NCBI RefSeq assembly: GCF_947507565.1
Contig: NC_089176.1
Span: 558,001-622,000, forward strand
Direction of reading: 5' to 3'
From: Oscarella lobularis
Lineage: Eukaryota; Porifera; Homoscleromorpha; Homosclerophorida; Oscarellidae
Length of the DNA: 64,000 bases
A program made the translations under genes and the position numbers. Below the pieces are notes generated by a model that saw only the letters and a program-made list of their open reading frames with translations, searched no databases and was not told the DNA's origin. Shown here piece by piece: positions 54,460-64,000 of this stretch; position 1 is the stretch's first letter, and each line of letters begins with the position of its first letter.

Positions 54460-56331
54460 TTATTCGAAATGATTGGTGAGCAATGCTCTCCTTTCGTCTT
54501 CGTTTTGCTGTTTATCACCTTGTATCTCATTTGGGTTTTCATTTTCTTTAGATCGCCAGTACTCCGTAAATGTCGAAAGCATGACGTTCATCGTTCCTTG
54601 TAAAAACACGAAAAAGGAAAGAAGACGGAAAAGAGAGCAGAGAGAGAATAGCATTCGATCAGCGAATTCCCACAAGGGCTTTCCATAAATAAAAGCCTCA
54701 GCTCGAAATGCCGTTGCAGTTCTTCCACGAGAAATTGGTCCTTCCAGAGCAAGATCGATCAGGTACCTCGCAAAGTTGATGAATGTCATGTAAGCCATGA
54801 TGAATGGGTATACGTAGAAACTATAGATTGACGTCTTTGCATCCATGTGAATACGCTCGTGTTCTATGGTCGTGTGGACCTTTAGGGACCACAGATCTTT
54901 CGCTAACTTCCGAATGGTAATCGCCAATACAACTTGAACGGAAACTGCCGTCAAATTAGACGTAAAATACGCTATTTGAAGAGGTATATTCGACGAGGCA
55001 TTTGACGAGACATTCTCGACGGCTAAACTGCAGCCTGAGCGGTGGAGACAAGTGTAATTGGCGTATATAGATAGAAAGCAGTAAACAACTGGAAAGCAAC
55101 TAATGGAGATCAGGCCCACAGCAATGAAAACGTCAAAGCCCTGCTTTGGCTCCGTATCTTTAATCTTCTTCAAGATGCCGAAGCCAAGAAGGCATAAAAG
55201 AGAAGAAAGGATGTATTCAGCTAGGTTAGTTCCAGCGTAGTAGTCCGTACTTCCCATTAGTTCAGCCGATATAAAAGCACCACTCCAGGCTAGAGTAGCT
55301 CCAAGTGCCACAGAAAGAATGCACAAGAATCGTTTCACAACTGGTTTGAGTGAGTCATAGTTTATTTGGCTCTCTCCTCCCAATGGATTCAACTTTTGCA
55401 GTGGCGTCGTCGACCAGAAATGAAGTACTCCCGATTTTTTGCTGCTCTTCGCTACTTTCGCCAGTAAGAAAAATAGCAGAACAACGCACAACTGTATATA
55501 GAAGGGGCGCAAGCGTTTCTCTACTTTCAAATAACGCTCTTTCTCTTTAATACCGCAGTTTACATTTGCTGTTCTCTTCAAAGGCAGTCCCACGTCTTTT
55601 ATGTAGTCCAAAAATTTCTCTAATCCGATAAACAGCACTGCAAAAATAGAAACAACAAAAATTGCCGTCACCTTCTCCTTAGAGCCTTTCGAATCAGATA
55701 TATCATATCGAGATTTGGTGAAAAACAAATACAAAAGAACGAAGAAGAATACCAGTGACGCTAAGTTGTAGCAAAATCCTGCAGCAGTGGTACTGCTGCT
55801 AAATTCAGAAACGTTTGATTCGGATTTGCATTTGACAATGGCACGTGCCATAAACACAATAGTTCTTATAATTGCAGCAGCAGCGACCGCAGTGAGAATA
55901 AACAGAACGATCATAACTGCTATGTCCATTGGCTGCATTGACCTCTCGTTATCTTCCTTCCACAACTCTACATCACGACCCTGCCAAATGCGTGAAGCGA
56001 CGTAAATCACGCCTCGTGAAAAAATTGTCAAAGTCATTGCCGCAAATCCAAGCCAGTACATTACACTGTAGTCAGACAAGTCGCTATTCGTATGCTGGGA
56101 ATCAAGGGAACTCGATAAGGCAAAGCTAAGCGAAACAACAGCGGCAAGCACGCAGATGGTGATGAACGTTAACGTGTACTTCGTGGAACTAGCACCTTCC
56201 TCTATAAACAAGAAATCGACTTCTTTTTGTCTACTAAGTTACTGCGTACCATTAGAATTGACAAAATCTGTTACTGGTTGATCGCCAGCATCTATTTGCT
56301 GCCACTGGCCAAATGTTTTAGTGCTATCCAT
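54460..56331 (-). CDS. Orphan multi-pass membrane protein, paralog 1
   Basis: About 607 aa, exons 56331-56250 and 56201-54460. The true start is MDSTKTFGQWQQ; the ATG inside the large exon (56211) lies in the intron. About 12 hydrophobic segments, for example FITICVLAAVVSLSFAL, IAVMIVLFILTAVAAAAII, FFFVLLYLFF, IQLCVVLLFFLLA, YILSSLLCLLGFGIL and FRLLSFFVFLQGTMNVML, with a cytosolic-looking C-terminal EYWRSKENENP..QNEDERRALL. I recognise no family. Twelve segments would fit transporters or otopetrin-type channels, but no signature confirms this. Two paralogs lie downstream (58618-60465, 61234-63085). Its start is head to head with the methyltransferase, 73 bp away. Confidence 0.85.
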
Positions 56332-56404
56332 GCTTGCTGGGCTCAGTGATTCGGGCAGAGAGCTGAGCTCACGCGAGGAAAATCAGGTGGTCTATACGGG
56401 AGCT

Positions 56405-57645
56405 ATGGAAGAGGACAAAGCATTCTTTAGCGAATTGTACACTGAAGATTCCATAGCGGCATTTGAAAAGCTAAATGGAGTAGGTTACATTGGAAGCCAA
56501 GGAAAAGCTTTTACCGAGGCAAGAGTCTATAGAGGCTAAAAGCGGCTGCTTGCTAGCTAGCTGTGACTTTACAAAGGAAGTTGCACCTCTGCTTGGGCTC
56601 AAAGAGGGAGACAGAGTTCTCGACATTGGTTCAGGGATTGGTGACGTGGCCTTTCACCTAGCAAAGGTCTGTCGGCACAAGTCCATGTCGATGTTTCGAC
56701 TAAATCGTCTCGGTAGTTTAACGGTGCCGATCGACGTTCTGGGAGTCGATATTTCTGCCGCTGTGGTTAAAGTTGGTAGCGAAAGAGCTGCTTCGACGGA
56801 TGTAGGAAAGGGAAACGTGAGTTTCTGGTACAGTCTATGTAGACTAGAAACTTGAGCTATTTTTGTTTAGGTGAAGTTCGAAATATGCGATGCAACGCAG
56901 GCTGATTTTCCTAGTTGCACTTTTGACGTCATAGTGATGCGCTCCGCCCTAATGCACTTGCCATATGACAAAAAATACAAAGTTGTTGAAAATTCTTTTG
57001 TAAGAACTGATTTTTTTTCTATGCCTTTTGTGAAAAATTAATTATCAGAGGTGGCTCGAACCGGGTGGACGACTCATACTCAACGATATTCACACTATCA
57101 AGGAAATTCCGGATGCAGCACTTCAAGATCACATGAAGAAACGTCATTGGTATCTACTGTCATTTGAGAAAATTTTGCAAGTCAGTAGACGAGTATCCTC
57201 TTTTACTGAACACTGCAAGCACATAGGAAACTATAATTGAATCTAAAGAACGTGGGCTGGTGTTATTAATTTCGATACAGTACAGTAGTAGAATAAGTGG
57301 AACCACGCAGTGTTTGGTGTTTGTGGCAGTGCTAGAACAGCTTTTCATGAAAATCCTTTTTTGTTAGTATCTTGAACGTGCTGGATATCGTTGTGTTACG
57401 ATCAAGGACAAAAGCAAAGAATTCGCAGAGTCTCTCACTGATGAACTCATTCAGTTTGAAGCGAAACAGGAAGAACTGCTGAAGGTACATACCGGTAGTC
57501 AAATGAGGCATATAAAATGAATGTCGAATTCTATTAGGATATGCCAAAAGGCAGTTTTGAGGTGACTCTGAGTCACTGGAAATGGAAACAAGAGTGGGCT
57601 GCAAAACAGGCATTTGGAAAGTTTTACATACTAGCAGAAAAATGA
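56405..57645 (+). CDS. Phosphoethanolamine N-methyltransferase-like, unit 1 (frameshifted?)
   Basis: SAM-dependent methyltransferase like the second half of PMT/PEAMT enzymes, which methylate phosphoethanolamine towards phosphocholine. Exons begin 56405-56479 and 56535-56669, then about 56717-56817, 56871-56998, 57049-57180, 57368-57485, 57539-57645. Motif I is VLDIGSGIGDVAFHLAK, followed by VLGVDISAAVV, FEICDATQADFPSCTFDVIVMRSALMHL and WLEPGGRLILNDI. The end HWKWKQEWAAKQAFGKFYILAEK resembles the PMT C-terminus. Exon 3 seems to contain 4 extra nt (GCCGATCGACGTT against GCTGACGTT in unit 3 at 63478), shifting frame between motif I and VLGVDIS. So unit 1 may be inactive unless spliced differently. 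Confidence 0.65.
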
Positions 57646-57839
57646 CGATCACGAAGACTGCCTGAGTATTTGTTGTACTGTACCCGTTCTCTTTTGTGTT
57701 GTGACTTTGTCGTGACGTAGGCTATACGGGAGATAGTCTTGGGATAGGTGTAGAGGCATAGATACTAGAAGCAGAGAGAGCTAGAAGCATAGATAGAAGA
57801 CTGTAGCCTCTGTAGCCTGGTTCCAGACCTCCCCCGCGC
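57646..57839. other. Intergenic spacer after unit 1
   Basis: No gene. AGAAGCA-type short repeats near 57760-57800. Confidence 0.4.
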
Positions 57840-58147
57840 GTTAATAGAGCGCTGCGGGCGCTCGCCGCGCACGTCGTTCATCGTCTCCAAGTCGTGTTTC
57901 TCCATTGTCCCGTTGCCCGTCTGCGTCACTACGTCGCCTCGCGCATTCGAATCAACGGCATACGCGAAGATCGACCGGAGATGCGATCCTTTCTCATCGA
58001 CGACTGCTTCAACGTCATTCTCGACAGAAGAGACTTTTTCCACGTCGAAGAAAACGTCCGAGTTGGGCCGCGCGTGGCCGAGCGTCCGCCTCCAAAGCGG
58101 AAGAAGGAAAAGAAGCGAAGAAACCGAGAGAGGAGCGCGACGAATTA
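57840..58147 (+). other. GC-rich coding-like fragment, origin unknown
   Basis: An insert between repeat units 1 and 2, with GC content and CGN/GTC codon use like the conserved genes here and unlike its flanks. One plus frame reads HVVHRLQVVFLHCPVARLRH.., then FLIDDCFNVILDRRDFFHVE.. and ends in a basic KRKKEKKRRNRERS tail before a stop at 58145-58147. It looks like the 3' end of a real gene moved here or left behind. No start codon or partner exon is evident and I do not recognise it. Confidence 0.4.
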
Positions 58148-58163
58148 AATCTTTGTATTAATT

Positions 58164-58513
58164 AACGGAAAATTCTTTACACTGGCTGCCAAAGCTCGTC
58201 GGCTAATATTTGACGGGACGGGAATCGTCGGACGGAGTCAGTCTAATGCTGACACCAACAAATTTGGCTGGCAAGAACATCATAGTGTACCCTGGTCTCA
58301 ATTCTCTAATAGAGGTTTTGCTGTTGTTGTGTGTTTATATAGGAGCAACTGGTATTTCTATACCATGTGGATTATCATCAAGTGATAAACTTCCAATTGG
58401 ATTACAGGTCATGGGGAGGCGTTTTGGAGACGAAACTATACTTAGGGTATCACGCGTGCTCGAAGCGAAAGCCGGTTTCGCCTACTTTCGTGGGACGTAG
58501 TCAGGAACTTAAT
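58164..58513 (+). pseudogene. GatA 3'-end remnant, unit 2
   Basis: Repeats the last two GatA exons and their intron (from GGAAAATTCTTTAC in exon 10) with an internal deletion that removes the FNKVLRK..TDREKE part. The GC-donor intron is conserved. No upstream exons, so it cannot encode GatA. Confidence 0.9.
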
Positions 58514-58617
58514 TAAAAACGCGACAGTAGGTATATGTTAAACTATACGTTTTTATATGCATACAAAAAAAATTGCTACGGAATCACAGTATCTAAAGAA
58601 ACGATAAAGCTTGTCAA

Positions 58618-60465
58618 TTATTCGAAAGGATTGACGAGCAATGCCCTCCTTTCGTCTTCGTTTTGCTGTTTATCACCTAGTAACTCATTTGGATTTTCAT
58701 TTTTTCTAGATCGCCAGTACTCCGTAAATGTCGAAAGCATGACGTTCATCGTTCCTTGTAAAAACACGAAAAAGGAAAGAAGACGGAAAAGAGAGCAGAG
58801 AGAGATTAGCATCTGATCAGCGAATTGCCACAAGGGCTTTCCATAAATAATGGCTTCGGCTTGAAGTGCCGTTGCAGTTCTTCCATGAGAAATCGGTCCT
58901 TCCAGAGCAAGATCGATCAGGTACCTCGCAAAGTTGATGAATGTCATGTAAGCCATGATGAATGGGTATACGTAGAAACTATAGATTGACGTCTTTGCAT
59001 CCATGTGAATACGCTCTTGTTCCATCGTCGTGTGGACCTTTAGGGACCACAGATCTTTCGCTAACTTCCGAATGGTAATCGCCAATACAACTTGAACGGA
59101 AACTGCCGTCAAATTAGACGTAAAATACGCTATTTGAAGTTTTGACGAGTCATTCACGACGGCTGAACTGCAGTTTGAGCGGTGGAGACAAGTGTAATTG
59201 GCGTATATAGATAGAAAGCAGTAAACAACTGGAAAGCAAGTAGTGGAGATCAGGCCCACAGCAATGAAAACGTCAAAACCCTGCTTTGGCTCCGTGTCCT
59301 TAATCTTCTTCAAGATGCCAAAGCCAAGAAGGCATAAAAGAGAAGAAAGGATGTATTCAGCTAGGTTAGCTCCAGCGTAGTGGTCCGTTCTTCCCTTTTT
59401 TTCAGCCCATATAAAATCACCACTCCAGGCGAGAGTAGCTCCAAGTGCCACGGAAAGAATGCACAAGAATCGTTTCACAACTGGTTTGAGTGAGTCATAG
59501 TTTATTTTGTTCTCTCCTCCCAATGGATTCAACTTTTGCAGTGGCGTCGTCGACCAGAAATGAAGTACTCCCGATTTTTTGCTGCTCTTCGCTACTTTCG
59601 CCAGTAAGAAAAATAGCAGGACAACGCACAACTGTATATAGAAGGGGCGCAAGCGTTTCTCTACTTTCAAATAATGCTTTTTAATATTGCAGTTGCTATT
59701 TGCCGTTCTCTTCAAAGGCAGTCCCACGTCTTTTATGTAGTCCAAAAATTTCTCTAATCCGATAAACAGCACTGCAAAAATAGAAACAACAAAAATTGCC
59801 GTCACCTTCTCCTTAGAGCCTTTTGAATCAGATATATCATATCGAGATTTGGTGAAAAACAAATACAAAAGAACGAAGAAGAATACCAGTGACGCTAAGT
59901 TGTAGCAAAATCCTGCAGCAACGGTACTGCTGCTAAATTCAGAAGCGCCTGGCTCGGATTTGCATTTGACAATGGCAATTGCCATAAACACAAGAGTTCT
60001 TATAATTTCAGCAGCAGCAACCGCAGTGAGAATAAACAGAACGATCATAACTGCTATGTCCATTGGCTGCATTGACCTCTCGTTATCTTCCTTCCACAAC
60101 TCTACATCACGACCCTGCCAAATGCGTGAAGCGACGTAAATCACGCCTCGTGAAAAAATTGTCAAAGTCATTGCCGCAAATCCAAGCCAGTACATTACAC
60201 TGTAGTCAGACAAGTCGCTATTCGTATGCTGGGAATCAAGGGAACTCGATAAGGCAAAGCTAAGCGAAACAACAGCGGCAAGCACGCAGATGGTGATGAA
60301 CGTTAACGTGTACTTCGTGGAACTAGCACCTTCCTCTATAAACAAGAAATCGACTTCTTTTTGTCTACTAAGTTACTGCGTACCATTAGAATTGACAAAA
60401 TCTGTTACTGGTTGATCGCCAGCATCTATTTGCTGCCACTGGCCAAATGTTTTAGTGCTATCCAT
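58618..60465 (-). CDS. Orphan multi-pass membrane protein, paralog 2
   Basis: About 599 aa, exons 60465-60384 and 60335-58618, the closest copy of paralog 1 (nearly identical outside a few loops). It has the same signal-less N-terminus MDSTKTFGQW and the same roughly 12 TM segments. Differences fall in extracellular-looking loops: KSEPGASEFSSSTVAA, SNCNIKKHY and NCSSAVVNDSSK, the latter with several N-glycosylation sequons. The frame is fully open, so it is probably functional even though the neighbouring GatA and methyltransferase copies in the unit are dead. Confidence 0.85.
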
Positions 60466-60524
60466 GCTTGCTGGGCTCAGTGATTCGCTGAGTTCACACT
60501 AGGAAGATCCGGTTGTCTATACGG

Positions 60525-60992
60525 GAGCTGTGGAAGAGGACATTCTTTAGCGAATTGTACACTGAAGATTCCATAGCGGCATTTGAAAAGCTAAATGGAG
60601 TAGGTTACATTGGAAGCCAAGGAAAAGCTTTCACCGAGGCAAGAGTCTATAGAGGCTAAAAGCGGCTACTAGCTGTGACTTTACAAAGGAAGTTGCACCT
60701 CTGCTTGGGCTCAAAGAGGGAGACAGAGTTTTCGACATTGGTTCAGGGATTGGTGACATGGCATTTCACCTGGCAAAGGTCTGTCGGCACAAGTCCATGT
60801 CGATGTTTGGTAGCGAAAGAGCTGCTTCGACGGATGTAGGAAAGGAAACGTGAGCTTCTGGTACAGTCTATGTAGACTAGAAACTTGAGCTATTTTTGTG
60901 TTTAAGTGAAGTTTGAAATATGCGATGCAACGCAGGCTGATTTTTCTACTTGCACTTTTGACGTCATAGTGATGCGCTCTGCTCTAATGCAC
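60525..60992 (+). pseudogene. Methyltransferase pseudogene, unit 2
   Basis: Copy of the unit 1 methyltransferase. The start ATG is GTG. An 8-nt deletion changes the segment after EAKSG and brings in TAG (GGCTACTAGCTG). Exon 3 (VLGVDIS part) is missing from about 60807. The sequence stops after MRSALMH at about 60992, where a hairpin interrupts it. Confidence 0.9.
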
Positions 60993-60993
60993 G

Positions 60994-61025
60994 TAGGCTC
61001 GTATCCAAGGCTGGATACGAGCCTA
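60994..61025. repeat. 14-bp perfect hairpin at the unit 2/3 junction
   Basis: TAGGCTCGTATCCA and its exact complement TGGATACGAGCCTA around a 4-nt loop, located exactly between the truncated methyltransferase and the truncated GatA relic. Confidence 0.9.
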
Positions 61026-61028
61026 TAA

Positions 61029-61126
61029 TGCATGGGGAGGCGTTCTGGAGACGAAATTATATTCAGGGTATCACGCGTGCTCGAATTGAAAGCCGGTTTT
61101 TCCCACTTCCGTGGGACGTGGAACGC
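61029..61126 (+). pseudogene. GatA last-exon remnant, unit 3
   Basis: About 95 bp matching the last GatA exon from CATGGGGAGGCGTT to the GGGACGT region, with substitutions. Marks the left edge of the third repeat unit. Confidence 0.85.
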
Positions 61127-61233
61127 GACAGCAGGTATGTTAATTAAACGGTATACGGTTTTTATCATGCATACAAAATAATTGCTACAAAATGACAGTA
61201 CACCTACTGTAAATGAACCATAACGCTTGTCAA

Positions 61234-63085
61234 TTAGACGGAACGATTGACGAGCAGTTGTCTCCTTTCGCCTCTGTTTTGCTCTTGATCACCTAAGTTG
61301 TTCGGGTTTTTATTGCCTTTAGATAGCCAGTACTCCGTAAATGTCGAAAGCATAAGGTTTATCGTTTCTTCTAGAAACACGAAAAAGGAAATAAGGCGGA
61401 AAAGAGAGGCGACGGAGAATAGCATCCGATCAGTGTACTCCCACACGGACCTTCCATAGATGACGGTTTCAGCTCGCAATGCCGTTGCAGTTCTTTCACT
61501 GGAATCTGGTCCTTCCAGAGCTAGATCAATGAGGTACCTCGCAAAGTTGGTAAATGTCATATAGGCAATGATGAATGGGTATACGTAGAAAGCATAGCTC
61601 GACGTTTTTGCATCCATGTGAATACGCTCTTGTTCCGTCGGAGTGTGGACCTTTAGGGACCACAAATCTTTTGCTAATTTCCGAACACTAACTGCCAATA
61701 CAACTTGAAAGGAAACAGCAGTCAAATTAGAAGTAATTTGCGCTATCTGAAGCGGTATATTTGACGAGGCATTTTCGACGACTGAACTGCAGTTTGAGCG
61801 GTGAAGACAAGCGAAATTGGCGTATGCAGATAGAAAGAGGTGAGCAACTGTAAAACAACTAGTGATGATAAGGCCCACCGCAATGAAAACGTCAAAACCC
61901 TGCTTTGGCGCCGTATTTGTAATCTTCTTCAAGATGCCGAAGCCTAGAAGGCATAAAACGCAAGCGAGAATGTATTCGGCAATGTTAGTTATGGCGTAGT
62001 AGTTTGTTCCCATCTGTTTAGCCGATAAGAAAGCACCAGCAGTCCAGGCTAGAGTAGCTGCAAATGCCACTAAAAGAATGCATGAAAACTTTTTCACCAA
62101 TGGTCTAAGTGAATCGAAGTTGATGTTGCTTTCTCCTCCCAGTCGATTCAGTTTTTGTAATGATGTCGTCGACCAAAAGTGAAGAACTCCCGCCGTTTTG
62201 CTGCTCTTTGCTACTTTTGCTAGCAACAAAAAGAGCAAAACGACACACAACTGTACGTAGAATGGGCGCAAGCGTATTTCTACTTTCAAATAACGGTCAT
62301 TGGTATCGCAGGCATCATTTGCCGTTCTCTTTAAAGGTAATCCCGTGTGATTTATGTAGTCCAAAAATTTCTCTAATCCGACAAAGAGCACTGCAAATAT
62401 TGAAACAACAAGAATCGCCGTCACCTTCTTCTTGGAGCCTTTTGAAGCAGATACTTCATATCGATATTTGGTGAAAAACAAATACAAAAGAACAATAAAG
62501 AATACCAGTGATGCTAAGTTGTAGCAAAATGCTGTCGCTATCGCAGTCGTACCAAAGTCAGTCTCCGAATTGCATTTGGAAATGGTAAGTGCCATAAATA
62601 CAAGAGTTCTTATAATTCCAGCAGTAGCAACCGCAGTCAGAATAAACAGAACGATCATAACTGCTATGTCCATTGGCTGCATTGACCTCTCGTTACCTTC
62701 CTTCCACAACTCTATATCACGGCCTTGCCAAATGCGTGAAGCGACGCAAATCACGCCTCGTGAAAAAATTGTTAAAGTCATAGCAGAAAATCCAAGCCAG
62801 TACATTGCACTGTAGTCAGACGAATCGCTATATGTATTAGTATGCTGGGAATCAAGGGAACTTGATAAGGCAAAGCTGAGCGAAACAACAGCTGCAAGCA
62901 CACAAACAGTGATAAACGTTGTCGTGTACTTCGTAGGATTAGAACGTTCCTCTTCTACAAAAATTGACATTTTCAGTTTACCTGTTCAAGTTAGACTGTC
63001 AATAGTGCGTACCAGTAGAACTGGCAAAGCCTGGATTGCTGGCGTCTATTTGCCCCCACTGGTCAGATCTTTCAGTGCTATCCAT
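61234..63085 (-). CDS. Orphan multi-pass membrane protein, paralog 3
   Basis: About 597 aa, exons 63085-63013 and 62954-61234, more divergent than paralogs 1 and 2. The N-terminus MDSTERSDQWGQIDAS keeps the small first exon. The same roughly 12 hydrophobic segments are present, and conserved blocks between paralogs include QPMDIAVMIVLFILTAVA, FLDYI, AEYIL..CLLGFGILKKI, KQGFDVFIAVGLI, LWSLKVHT and FARYLIDLALEGP. Open throughout. Family unknown. Its start is head to head with the third methyltransferase copy, about 70 bp apart. Confidence 0.85.
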
Positions 63086-63153
63086 GCAGTTTCAGTAATT
63101 CGGGCAGAGAGTTGAGCTCACGCGAGGAAGGTCAGGTGGTCTATACGGGAGTT

Positions 63154-64000
63154 ATGGAAGAGGACAAAGCATTCTTTAGCGAATTGTACACTGAAGATTC
63201 CATAGCGGCATTTGAAAAGCTAAATGGAGTAGGTTACATTGGAAGCCAAGGAAAAGCTTTTACCGAGGCAAGAGTCTATAGAGGCTAAAAGCGGCTGCTT
63301 GCTAGCTAGCTGTGACTTTACAAAGGAAGTTGCACCTCTGCTTGGGCTCAAAGAGGGAGACAGAGTTCTCGACATTGGTTCAGGGATTGGTGGCATGGCA
63401 TTTCACCTGGCAAAGGTCTGTAGGCGCAAATGCATGCCGATGTTTCGGCTACTAGATCGTCTCGGTAGTTTTACGGTGCTGACGTTCTGGGAGTCGATAT
63501 TTCTGCCGCTGTGGTTAAAGTTGGTAGCGAAAGAGCTGCTTCGACGGATGTAGGAAAGGGAAACGTGAGTTTCTGGTACAGTCTATGTAGACTAGAAACT
63601 TGAGCTATTTTTGTTTAGGTGAAGTTCGAAATATGCGATGCAACGCAGGCTGATTTTCCTAGTTGCACTTTTGACGTCATAGTGATGCGCTCCGCCCTAA
63701 TGCACTTGCCATATGACAAAAAATACAAAGTTGTTGAAAATTCTTTTGTAAGAACTGATTTTTTCTATGCCTTTTGTGAAAAATTAATTATCAGAGGTGG
63801 CTCAAACCGGGTGGACGACTCATACTCAACGATATTCACACTATCAAGGAAATTCCGGATGCAGCACTTCAAGATCACATGAAGAAACGTCATTGGTATC
63901 TACTGTCATTTGAGAAAAATTTGCAAGTCAGTAGACGAGTATCCTCTTTTACTGAACACTGCAAGCACAAAGGAAACTATATTTGAATCTAAAGAACGTG
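63154..64000 (+). CDS. Phosphoethanolamine methyltransferase-like, unit 3 (partial)
   Basis: Third copy, cut by the window end. Exons: 63154-63228, 63284-63417, about 63466-63564, 63619-63746, 63796-63926, with the rest beyond 64000. After motif I (VLDIGSGIGGMAFHLAK) the third exon reads FYGADVLGVDISAAVVKV in frame, without the 4-nt insertion seen in unit 1. Motifs FEICDATQADFPSC, MRSALMHLPYD and RWLKPGGRLILNDI are intact. This is the best candidate for the functional gene of the family. Confidence 0.7.

Noticed and set aside
56201-56211. ATG at 56211 as the start of membrane protein 1
   Set aside because: Those bases are the end of the first intron; the upstream exon MDSTKTFGQW is shared by all three paralogs.

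Overview
The window looks like a compact metazoan genome, most likely a sponge and perhaps a homoscleromorph such as Oscarella. That assignment is an inference from content, not a database match. The evidence is dense genes on both strands, dozens of spliceosomal introns almost all 42-65 nt long, and animal-only families: a type I TGF-beta receptor, an ionotropic glutamate receptor, MSL3, a vertebrate-like ST6GalNAc sialyltransferase, and SRCR-, MAM-, TSP1- and vWD-domain receptors. Exon joins given here were worked out by hand from splice signals, reading phase and family conservation.

Layout. 529-3130: ANKZF1/Vms1 (+). 3331-6000: intronless ionotropic glutamate receptor (-). 6307-7411: an unrecognised protein (-), interrupted by a 200-N gap that is probably not real missing sequence. 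7960-14360: four tandem intronless arylsulfatase A-like genes (+). 14546-15283: histidine phosphatase (-). 15344-17159: type I TGF-beta receptor kinase (-). 17532-19137: two divergently transcribed, related, small secreted cysteine-rich proteins of no family I know. 19280-21505: MSL3 (+) with a huge CAG/polyglutamine tract. 22057-24396 (-) and 24433-25580 (+): arylsulfatase B-like and ST6GalNAc-like genes, head to head with 36 bp between start codons.

25757-38427: a tandem segmental duplication. Each copy holds an SDR-family gene (+) and a large TSP1-vWD-C8-Ig single-pass receptor (-). In copy B the SDR is a pseudogene and the receptor has lost its cytoplasmic tail end and several cysteines. 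A broken SRCR exon lies at the junction. Palindromic foldback sequences cluster in the flanks.

39497-45356: a receptor tyrosine kinase with eleven extracellular SRCR domains (+), to my eye the most unusual gene here. It converges on 45963-49711, a five-MAM-domain receptor (-) whose cytoplasmic tail carries tyrosine motifs. 50222-51982: selenocysteine lyase (+). 52073-54374: mitochondrial GatA/QRSL1 (+). From there to the window end a unit of [GatA 3' end - ~12-TM orphan membrane protein (-) - phosphoethanolamine-methyltransferase-like gene (+)] is present three times in different states of decay.

Two features recur across genes. GC-AG introns are unusually frequent: I find eight in roughly 130 introns. 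CACGTG E-boxes lie close to several start codons, including exactly 13 bp upstream of three tandem sulfatase starts.
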